Positions 1 to 8,133 of a DNA stretch of 64,000 nt are shown here, in pieces. The DNA comes from Alphaproteobacteria bacterium (lineage in GTDB: Bacteria; Pseudomonadota; Alphaproteobacteria; UBA7887), in NCBI GenBank assembly GCA_030739735.1, contig JASLYQ010000007.1, positions 38,538 to 102,537 on the forward strand, read 5' to 3'. Positions within the stretch are counted from its first letter, which is position 1, and every line of letters begins with the position of its first letter. The position numbers and the translations under genes were made by a program. A model generated the notes under the pieces. That model was given only the letters and a program-made list of their open reading frames with translations. It was not told the origin of the DNA and did not search any database.

Positions 1-530
1 GGATAGCCGAGCCCGAGGCAACGTGCCGCCTTGTCGAAAGCCTCGCCAAGCGCATCGTCGAGAGTGGTGCCGAGACGCCGGTAGTGGTCAACGCCTTCGA
101 CGATCAGCAGTTGGCAATGGCCGCCGGAGATCAACAGCAGAAGATAGGGAAACGGTACCGGCTCAACGAGGCGCGCTGAGAGTGCGTGCGCTTCGAGATG
201 GTTGACCGCGGCGAAGGCGAGCCCGTGTACCGCGGCGATGGCTTTGGCGGTCATCAACCCCACCATGACGCCGCCGATCAGGCCGGGACCGGCAGTTGCC
301 GCGACACCGTCGAGAGCGGCAAAATCCACGTCAGCTTCGGCGAGGGCGCGACGCACCAGACCGTCGAGATGGTTGATATGGCTGCGCGCCGCAATCTCCG
401 GCACCACGCCGCCATAGGGTGCATGGTCGGCGAGTTGCGACAGTACCAGATTGGCGCAAATCTCCCCCTCGCTGTCCACAATGGCGGCGGCGGTCTCGTC
501 GCAACTCGTTTCAATTCCCAGTACCAGCAT
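1..530 (-). CDS. tsaD: tRNA N6-adenosine threonylcarbamoyltransferase TsaD (N-terminal part; runs off window)
   Basis: TsaD transfers the threonylcarbamoyl group to A37 of tRNAs that read ANN codons, acting in the cytoplasm with TsaB and TsaE. The reading frame starts at an ATG at 530 and remains open to the window edge, giving about 176 residues of a protein normally near 340. It opens with the Kae1/TsaD signature [13 protein letters not shown]. The metal-binding motif HINHLDG follows, then the TAGPGLIGG and NHLEAHALS blocks and the phosphate-loop segment [10 protein letters not shown]. The gene diverges from hemC with a 67 bp gap that must hold both promoters. The C-terminal half lies outside the window. 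Confidence 0.95.
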   Translation of the reverse strand, partial: MLVLGIETSCDETAAAIVDSEGEICANLVLSQLADHAPYGGVVPEIAARSHINHLDGLVRRALAEADVDFAALDGVAATAGPGLIGGVMVGLMTAKAIAAVHGLAFAAVNHLEAHALSARLVEPVPFPYLLLLISGGHCQLLIVEGVDHYRRLGTTLDDALGEAFDKAARCLGLGY

Positions 531-597
531 TAGCTCTCGCGCTAGTATAAGCTACGCAGGAACGTTCTTGTGGGAACCAATAGACCGGCATGCGCCC

Positions 598-1521
598 ATG
601 ACCAAGCCTTCCTTGCGTATCGGCACGCGCGGCAGCCCTCTCGCGCTGGCTCAGAGCGAAGAGGTGCGCGACCGCCTCAGCGCAGTCGATGCCGCTTTGG
701 TGCTTGAGGTCGAGGTTATCCGGACTACGGGCGATGCTATCCTCGATCGGTCCCTTGCGGAGATCGGCGGCAAGGGCTTGTTCACCAAGGAGATTGACAT
801 GGCTCTGCTCGACGGTCGCATCGATCTCGCGGTGCACTCAATGAAGGACGTGCCGACGGAGGTCGCATCCGGCACGGTAATTTCTTGTGTGCTCGAGCGC
901 GAGGATCCGCGCGACGCCTGGATCTCGCGCCATGGCGGCGGCCTCGAAGGCCTTCCCTCAGGCGCTGTGGTCGGCACCGCTTCGCTGCGTCGCGGTGCCC
1001 AGGTGCTGCATCGTCGCCCCGACGTGATGGTGGTGCCCCTGCGTGGCAATATCGGCACGCGCCTCGACAAGGTCGGCCGCGGCGAGATAGATGCGACATT
1101 GCTGGCGCTGGCCGGGCTCAGGCGTCTCGGGCGTGCCGACGCGGCAAGCACAGTTCTGGCCACTGAGGACATGCTGCCGGCAGTGGCCCAGGGTGCCATC
1201 GGCATCGCTTGCCGCGCGGACGACGATGCCATGCTAGCGCGTCTCACCGATCTTGATCACGCGCCGAGCCACCACGCCGTTGTTGCCGAGCGCGCCATGC
1301 TGGCGCGCCTTGAGGGCTCCTGCCGCACGCCGGTCGCTGCCTTGGCGGAAGTCGAAGGCGAGATCCTCATTATGCGTGGCCTGGTGGCCACACCGGACGG
1401 TACGGCTGTGCACGAGGCGCGCGACAGCGCGGTCGTCACCGATGCCGTGCTGCTTGGTGAGCGCGTCGCCGAGACCCTGCTCGATCAGGCCGGCCCTGGC
1501 TTCGTGATTGGAGCCGGCTGA
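598..1521 (+). CDS. hemC: Hydroxymethylbilane synthase (porphobilinogen deaminase)
   Basis: HemC polymerises four porphobilinogens into hydroxymethylbilane in cytoplasmic tetrapyrrole synthesis. The protein has 307 residues, the usual length. It begins LRIGTRGSPLALAQ and carries EIGGKGLFTKEID, VHSMKDVPT and GTASLRRGAQ. The cysteine that binds the dipyrromethane cofactor is C242 in LEGSCRTPVAA, the same number as in the E. coli enzyme. The frame is open further upstream, but the ATG at 598 is the start that gives the family N-terminus. The stop overlaps the start of hemD by one base, so the two genes are translationally coupled. Confidence 0.97.
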   Translation: MTKPSLRIGTRGSPLALAQSEEVRDRLSAVDAALVLEVEVIRTTGDAILDRSLAEIGGKGLFTKEIDMALLDGRIDLAVHSMKDVPTEVASGTVISCVLEREDPRDAWISRHGGGLEGLPSGAVVGTASLRRGAQVLHRRPDVMVVPLRGNIGTRLDKVGRGEIDATLLALAGLRRLGRADAASTVLATEDMLPAVAQGAIGIACRADDDAMLARLTDLDHAPSHHAVVAERAMLARLEGSCRTPVAALAEVEGEILIMRGLVATPDGTAVHEARDSAVVTDAVLLGERVAETLLDQAGPGFVIGAG

Positions 1522-3170
1522 TGCGTCTTTTACTCACCCGCCCACGCCGGGATTCTGAGGCCCTGGCCGCGCGCCTTTCTAAGATGGGTATCGAGACCCT
1601 GATAGCGCCGGTGTTACAGATTGCGCCGCTGTCCGCTGACCTGCCCGAGCTCGGCGAGAACGAGACCGTACTGCTGACCAGCGCCAACGGTGCTCGCTCG
1701 CTGGCTCGTGCCAGCGAGCGCCGCGATTTTCGCTTGCTTGCAGTCGGCGACGTCACGGCTGAAACGGCGCGTGCCGCGGGCTTTAGCGACGTGACCTCCG
1801 CGGCAAGGGATTCGGATGCTCTGATCCGCCTGGCTGTCGATCGAGCCGGTAGCGAGAACGGCGGCGTGCTGCACATCACCGGCGGTCATGTGGCCGGCGA
1901 TATGGAAGGAAAACTCACTGCTGCCGGGCTCTCCTACCGCAGCGTGACACTCTACGAGGCGCGCTCGGCGGAGACCTTGTCGAAGGTTGCGAGAACGGCG
2001 TTGTCGGAAGGCGCGCTCGACGGTGTGATACTCTATTCACCGCGTAGCGCGCGCGTACTGCGCGAACTCCTTGCGGCCGCGGAACTCGGCGAGGCACCGA
2101 GGCGTATGACGGCTTATTGCCTGAGCGATGCCGTTGCCAAGGCGGCCGGTGAAGGCTGGCGCCGGGTCGCCGTTGCCATGGCGCCGGACACCGAGTCGTT
2201 TCTGGCTCTGCTCGATGCAGTGCCTGCGAAGCATGCCCGCACGTCGGCTTTGATGCGCTACGGTGCCTGGGGCTTGGTCGGCGTCCTGGTTCTGGCGGTC
2301 GCCTATGCTGGCGCGCGGGTTTCGCAAGAGCTGCCCTTGCTCTCGCCTTCCATCGTCGCGCCGCAGCTGGAGGCGGAGCCGGCGCCGGCGCGGCTAATGC
2401 CCCCGGCGGTCTATACGAGAGACCCGCGCGTCGATGCCATGGAATCTCGTGTGGGCATGCTGGAAACCCTTCTTGCACGTGCCCCCGAGGCGGTGACCGC
2501 CGATGCCCTGGCTGCTCTGGCAACAAGCTTCACCGTCGAAAGCGACACGCTGCGCCACGAGAACCACGCTTTTGCGACCCAGCTTTCGGCGCTCGGCGAG
2601 CGCCTTGCAAGGCTAGAAAATCAGATTGCCAGAACCGACGAGGGCGCCTTCCGCAGCGGTGCGCTGTTGCTCGCGGTTGGCCAGCTTCGTGCGGTCATGG
2701 CGCGCGGCGTGCCGTTCGTCGAGCCTCTTGCGACGCTTGCCGTCCTGGCGGACGACGACGACGATATTGCCAATTTTCTGCCGTCGCTTGAGGCCGCGTC
2801 GGAGGCTGGCCTGGTCGACGAGGCCGCTTTGTTGGCGCGCTTTCCGGCGCTGGCGCAGGCGGTCTTGCAGAGCCTGACCACGCTCGAGGATCCAGACTGG
2901 CTGGACGAGACCCTGGCCGAGGTCAAAGACTTAATCTCGGTACGCCGAATCGGTGAAATTCCGGGCGACGAAGCCGAGGCGGTGTTGGCGCGTACCGAGG
3001 TGCGTCTTGGCGCCGGCAAGCTGGTGGAGGCAGTGTCCCTGGTCGAAAGCCTGGGCGAGAGCGAGGCGACCGAGGACTGGCTTGGCGACGCGCGGGCGAC
3101 GCTGGCGGCGCGTGCCGCCCTCGATGCGGTCAGCAGCGTCGTGTTGGCGCGGGTCGGCGAGGGCGGCTGA
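1521..3170 (+). CDS. hemD: Uroporphyrinogen-III synthase fused to a membrane-anchored mitofilin-like domain
   Basis: Residues 1-235 look like HemD, which cyclises hydroxymethylbilane to uroporphyrinogen III: LLLTRPRRDSEALA at the start, LLTSANGARS, and LYSPRSARVLREL. After this comes one hydrophobic segment at about 248-266 and then an Ala/Glu-rich helical region that includes a coiled-coil-like stretch near 310-375. That layout matches the alphaproteobacterial mitofilin-like family (COG4223, related to Mic60), usually a separate gene just after hemD. The 549 residues form one frame without a stop or frameshift at the junction. The product should have HemD in the cytoplasm tethered to the inner membrane and a periplasmic helical tail. 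The tail assignment rests on architecture and gene order. Confidence 0.88.
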   Translation: MRLLLTRPRRDSEALAARLSKMGIETLIAPVLQIAPLSADLPELGENETVLLTSANGARSLARASERRDFRLLAVGDVTAETARAAGFSDVTSAARDSDALIRLAVDRAGSENGGVLHITGGHVAGDMEGKLTAAGLSYRSVTLYEARSAETLSKVARTALSEGALDGVILYSPRSARVLRELLAAAELGEAPRRMTAYCLSDAVAKAAGEGWRRVAVAMAPDTESFLALLDAVPAKHARTSALMRYGAWGLVGVLVLAVAYAGARVSQELPLLSPSIVAPQLEAEPAPARLMPPAVYTRDPRVDAMESRVGMLETLLARAPEAVTADALAALATSFTVESDTLRHENHAFATQLSALGERLARLENQIARTDEGAFRSGALLLAVGQLRAVMARGVPFVEPLATLAVLADDDDDIANFLPSLEAASEAGLVDEAALLARFPALAQAVLQSLTTLEDPDWLDETLAEVKDLISVRRIGEIPGDEAEAVLARTEVRLGAGKLVEAVSLVESLGESEATEDWLGDARATLAARAALDAVSSVVLARVGEGG

Positions 3171-3177
3171 GGCGGGC

Positions 3178-4506
3178 ATGGTCCGCGTCCTCGCTTATTT
3201 CGCGTTTCTCGCCGCGCTCAGCGCGGTAGGCGCATGGATCGCTGAGCGGCCGGGCAGTGTGACGCTTGTCTGGCAGGGCTGGCAAATCGATAGCTCGGTG
3301 GCTGTGTTTGCCGCCATGCTGGCTATTGTGGCAGTAACCCTTACCGGATTTATCCTACTCTATCGCTGGCTGATCGTAAGTCCACGACGCTTTCTCCGAG
3401 TCAGAGAGGAGCGTCGCCACCGGCGTGGCTGGCGGGCGCTGACGCGAGGGCTCGTCGCCGTCGCGGGCGGCGATTCTCCCGGTGCCAGAAAAGCCGCAGA
3501 AGAGGCGGAGGTCCTGCTTGGCGAGCCACCGATAACACTGCTGTTGACCGCCCAGGCGGCGCAACTCGATGGCGACCAACAGGCCGCGGCGACCGCGTTC
3601 CGGCGCATGCTAGAGCACGAGGAGACGGAGTTTCTGGGCTTGCGTGGCCTGTTGGTGCGGGCGGTGCGTAAGGGCGACAGCGAAACCGCGTTAGCGCTAG
3701 TGCGGCGTGCCTTCGAGATCAATCCGGACGCTGGCTGGGTGCTCGATAATCTCGTTGAACTTGAGGTTGCCGGCGGCAATTGGCGGGGTGCGGAGCTGGC
3801 GCTCAACAAGGTCGTACGCGCACAACGGTTGAGCCGCGCCGAAGGTAAACGCAAGCGGGCACTGTTCGCATACCAGCGCGCCAAGGTTGCTGCCAATGAG
3901 GGCCGCTTTAAGGAAGCGCTGAGTGAAGCCCGCGCCGCGCTCGACAAGGCGCCTAATTTCGTGCCAGCGGCGGTATTGGCAATTGGGCTGTTGAAGGACA
4001 GCGATCGCACGCGCGAAGCTCGCCGCCTGGCCGAACGGACTTGGGCGCTGTCGCCCCACCCCGATCTAGCCGACGCCTACGCGAAGATGGCTGACGGTGA
4101 AGCTTTGGCCCGGGTCAAGGCGCTTGAAACACTGGTGGCGGCCCGTGACGATTCGTCGGCCGGGCACCTAGCGCTCGCAGAAGCCGCACTTGCCGCTAGG
4201 TTATGGGGGTCGGCGCGGTCGCATCTAAACCGCGTCATCGAATCGCTGCCAACGACCACGGCTTTGCGCCTGATGGCCCTAGTCGAGGAAGGTGAGAACG
4301 GACCGAGTGATGCTTCACGGGATTGGTGGCGCCGTGCCAGTGCGGCGCCGCCTGATACGACCTGGATCTGCGGCCGTTGCTATGGCAGCCATGCTGAGTG
4401 GTCGTTGCAATGTCCTGCGTGTGGTGCCGTCGACAGCCTGCGCTGGGAGAGCCCTGGACAGGCTAGACCTGCACCCGCGCCGGCACCGCTGCTGCTGGGG
4501 ACATGA
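3178..4506 (+). CDS. HemY-type membrane TPR protein with a C-terminal zinc ribbon
   Basis: The 442-residue protein starts at an ATG 7 bases after hemD. It has two N-terminal membrane segments (about 5-20 and 42-62), then LIVSPRRFLRVREERRHRRG, the usual start of the proteobacterial HemY domain, followed by TPR-like helical repeats to about residue 380. The final 60 residues hold two cysteine pairs, CGRC and CPAC, 14 residues apart from the second to the third cysteine, consistent with a zinc ribbon. Its place after hemC and hemD is the standard order. It is unrelated to the protoporphyrinogen oxidase also called HemY, and its biochemical role is not established. A Pro/Ala-rich tail ends the protein. 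Confidence 0.85.
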   Translation: MVRVLAYFAFLAALSAVGAWIAERPGSVTLVWQGWQIDSSVAVFAAMLAIVAVTLTGFILLYRWLIVSPRRFLRVREERRHRRGWRALTRGLVAVAGGDSPGARKAAEEAEVLLGEPPITLLLTAQAAQLDGDQQAAATAFRRMLEHEETEFLGLRGLLVRAVRKGDSETALALVRRAFEINPDAGWVLDNLVELEVAGGNWRGAELALNKVVRAQRLSRAEGKRKRALFAYQRAKVAANEGRFKEALSEARAALDKAPNFVPAAVLAIGLLKDSDRTREARRLAERTWALSPHPDLADAYAKMADGEALARVKALETLVAARDDSSAGHLALAEAALAARLWGSARSHLNRVIESLPTTTALRLMALVEEGENGPSDASRDWWRRASAAPPDTTWICGRCYGSHAEWSLQCPACGAVDSLRWESPGQARPAPAPAPLLLGT

Positions 4507-4507
4507 G

Positions 4508-4823
4508 ATAAGCGCTGTTCGGGACAGGCTCGATGCCATTGGACCGACCCGCTACGCCGGGGTCTGCGAGCGCGAGAAGATCAAGCCAGAGGATCTAGCC
4601 AGCCTCGATGGCAGGGAGTTTACCGCCCTCGACCTGCCGCTCTGCCTACGCGAGCGTATCCTCAAGGCCAGTGCCTATAATGAAACCTGAGATGAGCTAG
4701 AGCCTCCGTCAGAAAACTGGCTCCCATGTCCCAAATATACTGATGACGCACATGGCTGGTTCACCGCAGACTTCGAGACACCGCATCTGAAAAACGACAA
4801 GGCGTTGCTTGGCGCACTTGGCT
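4508..4823 (+). pseudogene. Collapsed class III adenylate cyclase: SAM-domain start joined to the extreme C-terminus
   Basis: The first 60 codons, read in frame to a stop at 4690, resemble the SAM domain that opens many alphaproteobacterial adenylate cyclase-ATPase-TPR proteins: a LxxIGxxRYAxxxxREKI stretch, then KPEDLASL, LTALDLPL-like residues and LRERILKAS. Past that stop the same frame reads HGWFTADFETPHLK and ALLGALG. This resembles the YGWFTEGFDTP-LKEAKALL ending found at the far C-terminus of the same protein family. The cyclase, ATPase and TPR regions between them are absent, a loss of many hundred codons. This remnant fills most of the gap between the heme cluster and the MetE-like gene. 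Confidence 0.6.
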
Positions 4824-4883
4824 GAGGTCCGCAGGTGGCGTACAAACCGTTTGCGATAAGCATGAGCACAACGGGAGGATTCT

Positions 4884-5915
4884 ATGGCGAATAAGCTTCT
4901 TCCGACCTCCGGCGTTGGCTCCTACGCTCAGCCGGACTGGTTGATCGATCGTGAGGCGCTTGCCGCTGGCTCGCCGCCGCGCGTGCGGCGCAAGGGGCTT
5001 TGGCGTGTCGAGCCGAAATTCCTGGAAGAGGCACAGGACGACGCCACGATCATTGCCATCCGCGACCAGGAGCGCGCCGGCATCGATATCATCACGGATG
5101 GCGAGACGCGCCGCGAGAGTTATTCTAACCGCTTCTCGACGGCGCTCGACGGCATCGATACCGAGCGTGTCGGCACAGCCACCTCGCGCAAAGGTACTCC
5201 CAACGACGTGCCGTTGGTGAGCGGGCCCATCAAGCGCTGCAAGCCTATCGGCGTGCGCGACGTCGAGTTTCTGCGCGCCAACACCGACCGTCAGATCAAG
5301 GCGACGCTGCCCGGTCCCTTCACCATGTCCGAGCAGGCCGAGGACGCCTATTACAAGGATCCGGAAGCGCTCGCCATGGCCTATGCGGAGGCGGTGAATG
5401 CGGAAATGCGCGACCTCTTTGCCGCTGGTGCCGACGTGGTGCAGATAGACGAGCCTTTCGTGCAGGCGCGCCCCGACAATGCCAGGGCCTATGCCATCCC
5501 CGCCATCGACAAGGCGCTGGAAGGTATCAAGGGCACGACGGCGCTACATCTCTGCATGGGCTACGCGGCGATGATCAAGCAGCGCTACGACGCATATCAC
5601 TTCTTGACGGAGTTGGCCGAGTGCACGGTTGATCAGATTTCGCTGGAGACGGCGCAGCCCGACCTTGATCTCTCCGTGCTTGCTGAGCTGTCGGGCAAGA
5701 ACATCATCCTCGGCGTTATCAACATGAATGACATGGCGATCGAAGCACCTGAGACCGTGGCGGAGCGAATCGAGCGCGCTTATCCCCACGTGCCGCCCGA
5801 GCGCATCATCCCGGCGCCGGACTGCGGCTTCAAATATATCGCCCGCGAAATCTCTTTTGCCAAGCTGCAGGCGCTTGTTGCAGGAACCGATCTGGCGCGC
5901 TCACGCCTCTCCTAA
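4884..5915 (+). CDS. Cobalamin-independent methionine synthase-type protein (catalytic domain only)
   Basis: The 343-residue protein matches the C-terminal barrel of MetE without the N-terminal folate-domain duplication. Zinc ligands are recognisable: H222 and C224 in LHLCMGY, and C314 in PDCGFKY. Also present are GPFTMSEQAEDAYY and VVQIDEPF. Core-MetE proteins of this size transfer methyl groups, but the donor varies; some use methylcobalamin or other methyl compounds instead of methyl-tetrahydrofolate triglutamate, so the substrate cannot be fixed here. A purine-rich AACGGGAGG sequence lies before the ATG. The gene ends 4 bases inside the convergent SDR gene. Confidence 0.88.
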   Translation: MANKLLPTSGVGSYAQPDWLIDREALAAGSPPRVRRKGLWRVEPKFLEEAQDDATIIAIRDQERAGIDIITDGETRRESYSNRFSTALDGIDTERVGTATSRKGTPNDVPLVSGPIKRCKPIGVRDVEFLRANTDRQIKATLPGPFTMSEQAEDAYYKDPEALAMAYAEAVNAEMRDLFAAGADVVQIDEPFVQARPDNARAYAIPAIDKALEGIKGTTALHLCMGYAAMIKQRYDAYHFLTELAECTVDQISLETAQPDLDLSVLAELSGKNIILGVINMNDMAIEAPETVAERIERAYPHVPPERIIPAPDCGFKYIAREISFAKLQALVAGTDLARSRLS

Positions 5916-6679
5916 AAGAGCGAATAGGCACCGTCGATCAGGAAGGTATCTCCGGTGTGATACTGGCTAGCGTCGGCCGTGAGGTAGACGGCGATGGCGC
6001 TAAAATCTTCGGGTTGGCCCCAGCGGCGCGTTGGTACGCGTTTAAGCACCCGATCCTGCACCACCTCCTGGGCCATCCAGTCGCGCGTCATGGCAGTCTT
6101 GATCCAGCCGGGCAGGATGGCGTTCGCGCGAATCTTGTAGCGGCCGAGTTCGACGGCGAGCGCACGAATCATCGATATCATCGCCCCTTTCGAGGCGCCG
6201 TAGTGCTGGCCGCGGGCCTGGCCATGGATCGCAGCCAGGCTGGCGGTTCCCACCAGAGAGCCGCCCTCGCCGCGCTCGACCATATGCCGTGCGGCTGCGC
6301 GCAGGGTATAGAAGGCACCGTCGAGATTGACCGACAGCACGCGGTGCCATTCCTCGGTGGTCATCTCGATGAATGGCCCGCCTCGGCCGCTCACGCCGGC
6401 ATTGGCAAAACAGGCGTCGATACCGCCGAATTCGGCCACCGCGGTGGCGAAGGCGTCCTCACTGGCGGCTTCGTCGGTGACGTCACAGATTTGGGCCAAG
6501 ACCTGCCCACCGTGTATTTTCAGCTTTTCAGCCGCGGCTCCGGTCTTGTTTGGATTGCTGCCCCAGATCGCCACTGAGGCGCCGGCTTCCGCCAAGGCCT
6601 CTGCCATGGCGAGGCCGATGCCAGAATTGCCGCCGGTAATCAACGCCGCCTTGCCGTTGAGGTCGAAACTGCCGCTCAT
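5912..6679 (-). CDS. Short-chain dehydrogenase/reductase (SDR family)
   Basis: A classical 255-residue SDR. It has the dinucleotide-binding motif TGGNSGIG at about residues 15-22, the NAG motif in CFANAGVSG, a catalytic Ser in the GTASLAAIHG block, and the YxxxK pair in YGASKGAM. The IRANAILPGW segment and the LTADASQYHTGDTFLIDGG-like end are typical of NAD(P)-dependent 3-oxoacyl/gluconate-type SDRs. The substrate cannot be told from sequence. It converges on the MetE-like gene with a 4-base overlap, and its start lies about 190 bp from the divergent enoyl-CoA hydratase gene. Confidence 0.93.
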   Translation of the reverse strand: MSGSFDLNGKAALITGGNSGIGLAMAEALAEAGASVAIWGSNPNKTGAAAEKLKIHGGQVLAQICDVTDEAASEDAFATAVAEFGGIDACFANAGVSGRGGPFIEMTTEEWHRVLSVNLDGAFYTLRAAARHMVERGEGGSLVGTASLAAIHGQARGQHYGASKGAMISMIRALAVELGRYKIRANAILPGWIKTAMTRDWMAQEVVQDRVLKRVPTRRWGQPEDFSAIAVYLTADASQYHTGDTFLIDGAYSLF

Positions 6680-6869
6680 GCTTTACTCCTCTCGTGAATG
6701 CAATCCGCCATAATCCGCCCTGGTTATCATGGTGACCAGGGTGCCAAATCCAATCGCCTCGTCAAGAATGGCCCTTTAGGCTGCCGCGCGTCGCGTGGCT
6801 GTAGGTCCTTGACGAGGCGGCTGGATTTGGCGAAGACGCTGCCACGACAGTCTGATGGGAGATCACAGA

Positions 6870-7655
6870 ATGAGCGACGAAGGCCGCATCCACAGCGTTC
6901 ACGAGGGCGCCATATTCGAGATTGGCATCGATCGGCCGACTAAGCGCAACGGTTTTACGCCACACATGATGCGCGCTCTGGCCGAGGCTTACACTGCCTT
7001 CGAGGCCGACGATGAAGCGCGGGTGGGCCTGCTCTGGGCCGAGGGTGAGCATTTCACTGGCGGCCTCGATCTGCCAAAAATGGCACCGATCATGCAGCGT
7101 GGAGAGAGGTTGGTGCCGGAAAGTCTCATCGATCCCTTTGGCTTGCGCGAACCGCGCCTGACTAAGCCCATGGTGGTGGCGGTGCAGGGCTGGTGCCTGA
7201 CCCTCGGAATCGAGGTTATGCTGGCGGCCGATATCGTGATTGCCGAAGAGACTGCTCGCTTCACCCAGATTGAGGTGCAGCGCGGGTTGATGGCTTCGGG
7301 TGGCGCCACCATCCGCATGGCCGAGCGGGCGGGTTGGGGCAATGCCATGCGCTGGCTACTCACGGGCGATGTGTTCGAGGCCGACGAGGCGCTGCGCCTT
7401 GGTTTTGTGCAGGAGTTGACACCTACTGGTCAGGCCCGCGTCCGCGCCCGTGAGGTCGCCGAGCGCATTGCCGCCCAGGCGCCGCTGGCGGTGCGCGCCT
7501 CGCTTCTCAATGCGCGTCTCGCTTTCGAGCAGGGGCCGGCCGCCGCTATCGCTAAAATCTACGATGTGCAGACCCGCCTTGCCGCCACCGAGGATTTGCA
7601 GGAAGGTGTCAGGGCTTTCATCGAGCGCCGGCCGGGAAATTTCACAGGACGGTAG
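6870..7655 (+). CDS. Enoyl-CoA hydratase/isomerase family protein
   Basis: A crotonase-fold protein of about 261 residues. It has the oxyanion-hole segment GEHFTGGLDL, the second glycine-rich block VAVQGWCLTLGIEVMLAADIVIA, and FTQIEVQRGLMASGGATIRM. The start is placed at 6870 because GGGAG lies about 10 bases upstream; an in-frame ATG at 6855 would add five residues. The second catalytic acid expected after EVQRG is not obvious, because the usual E/D-containing GL.P.GG segment reads GLMASGG, so the reaction could differ from simple hydration. It sits seven bases before the molybdenum hydroxylase genes, which suggests an aromatic or acyl-CoA pathway. Confidence 0.88.
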   Translation: MSDEGRIHSVHEGAIFEIGIDRPTKRNGFTPHMMRALAEAYTAFEADDEARVGLLWAEGEHFTGGLDLPKMAPIMQRGERLVPESLIDPFGLREPRLTKPMVVAVQGWCLTLGIEVMLAADIVIAEETARFTQIEVQRGLMASGGATIRMAERAGWGNAMRWLLTGDVFEADEALRLGFVQELTPTGQARVRAREVAERIAAQAPLAVRASLLNARLAFEQGPAAAIAKIYDVQTRLAATEDLQEGVRAFIERRPGNFTGR

Positions 7656-7662
7656 GCAGGTA

Positions 7663-8133
7663 ATGAAATCCATCCTCTCCCTCACGGTCAACGGCGTTGC
7701 GCGCGATGACGCGGCAGCGGACAATCTGCTGCTGGTCGATTATTTGCGGGAGGTCGTCGGGCTGACTGGCACCAAGATGGGCTGCGACGGCGGCGAGTGC
7801 GGGGCCTGTACCGTGCTGATCGACGGCCAGCCGCGGCTTTCATGCATCACACTGGCCCAGGCTTGCACCGGCAGTGAGGTCGAGACGGTCGAGGGCCTGG
7901 CCGACGGCAGCAGGCTGTCGCCCCTGCAAAGCGCATTCAACGAGGCGCTGGGCGCGCAGTGCGGCTATTGCACACCGGGCATGATCATGGCGGCGGAGGG
8001 CCTTCTGCGGAGGAACGCGGAGCCGGCTGATAGCGAGATCCGCTTGGCGCTGGCTGGAAACATTTGTCGCTGTACGGGCTATGTGAAGATCCTCAAGGCG
8101 GTGCATCTGGCTGTGGACGAGCGCAAGCCATGA
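7663..8133 (+). CDS. hcrC: 4-hydroxybenzoyl-CoA reductase-like gamma subunit ([2Fe-2S] protein)
   Basis: A 156-residue xanthine-oxidase-family iron-sulfur subunit. The plant-type [2Fe-2S] site is C41, C46, C49 and C61 ([12 protein letters not shown] then SCITLA). The second cluster is C100, C103, C135 and C137 (CGYCTPGM and ICRCTGY). It passes electrons between the FAD and molybdenum subunits. The start is the ATG at 7663, eight bases after the enoyl-CoA hydratase stop; the open frame further upstream is a shadow of that gene. Its stop overlaps the next start as ATGA, so translation is coupled. Confidence 0.92.
   Translation: MKSILSLTVNGVARDDAAADNLLLVDYLREVVGLTGTKMGCDGGECGACTVLIDGQPRLSCITLAQACTGSEVETVEGLADGSRLSPLQSAFNEALGAQCGYCTPGMIMAAEGLLRRNAEPADSEIRLALAGNICRCTGYVKILKAVHLAVDERKP

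Noticed and set aside
451..597. hemC extended upstream to 451
   Set aside because: The extra residues are antisense to the tsaD start and absent from the HemC family.
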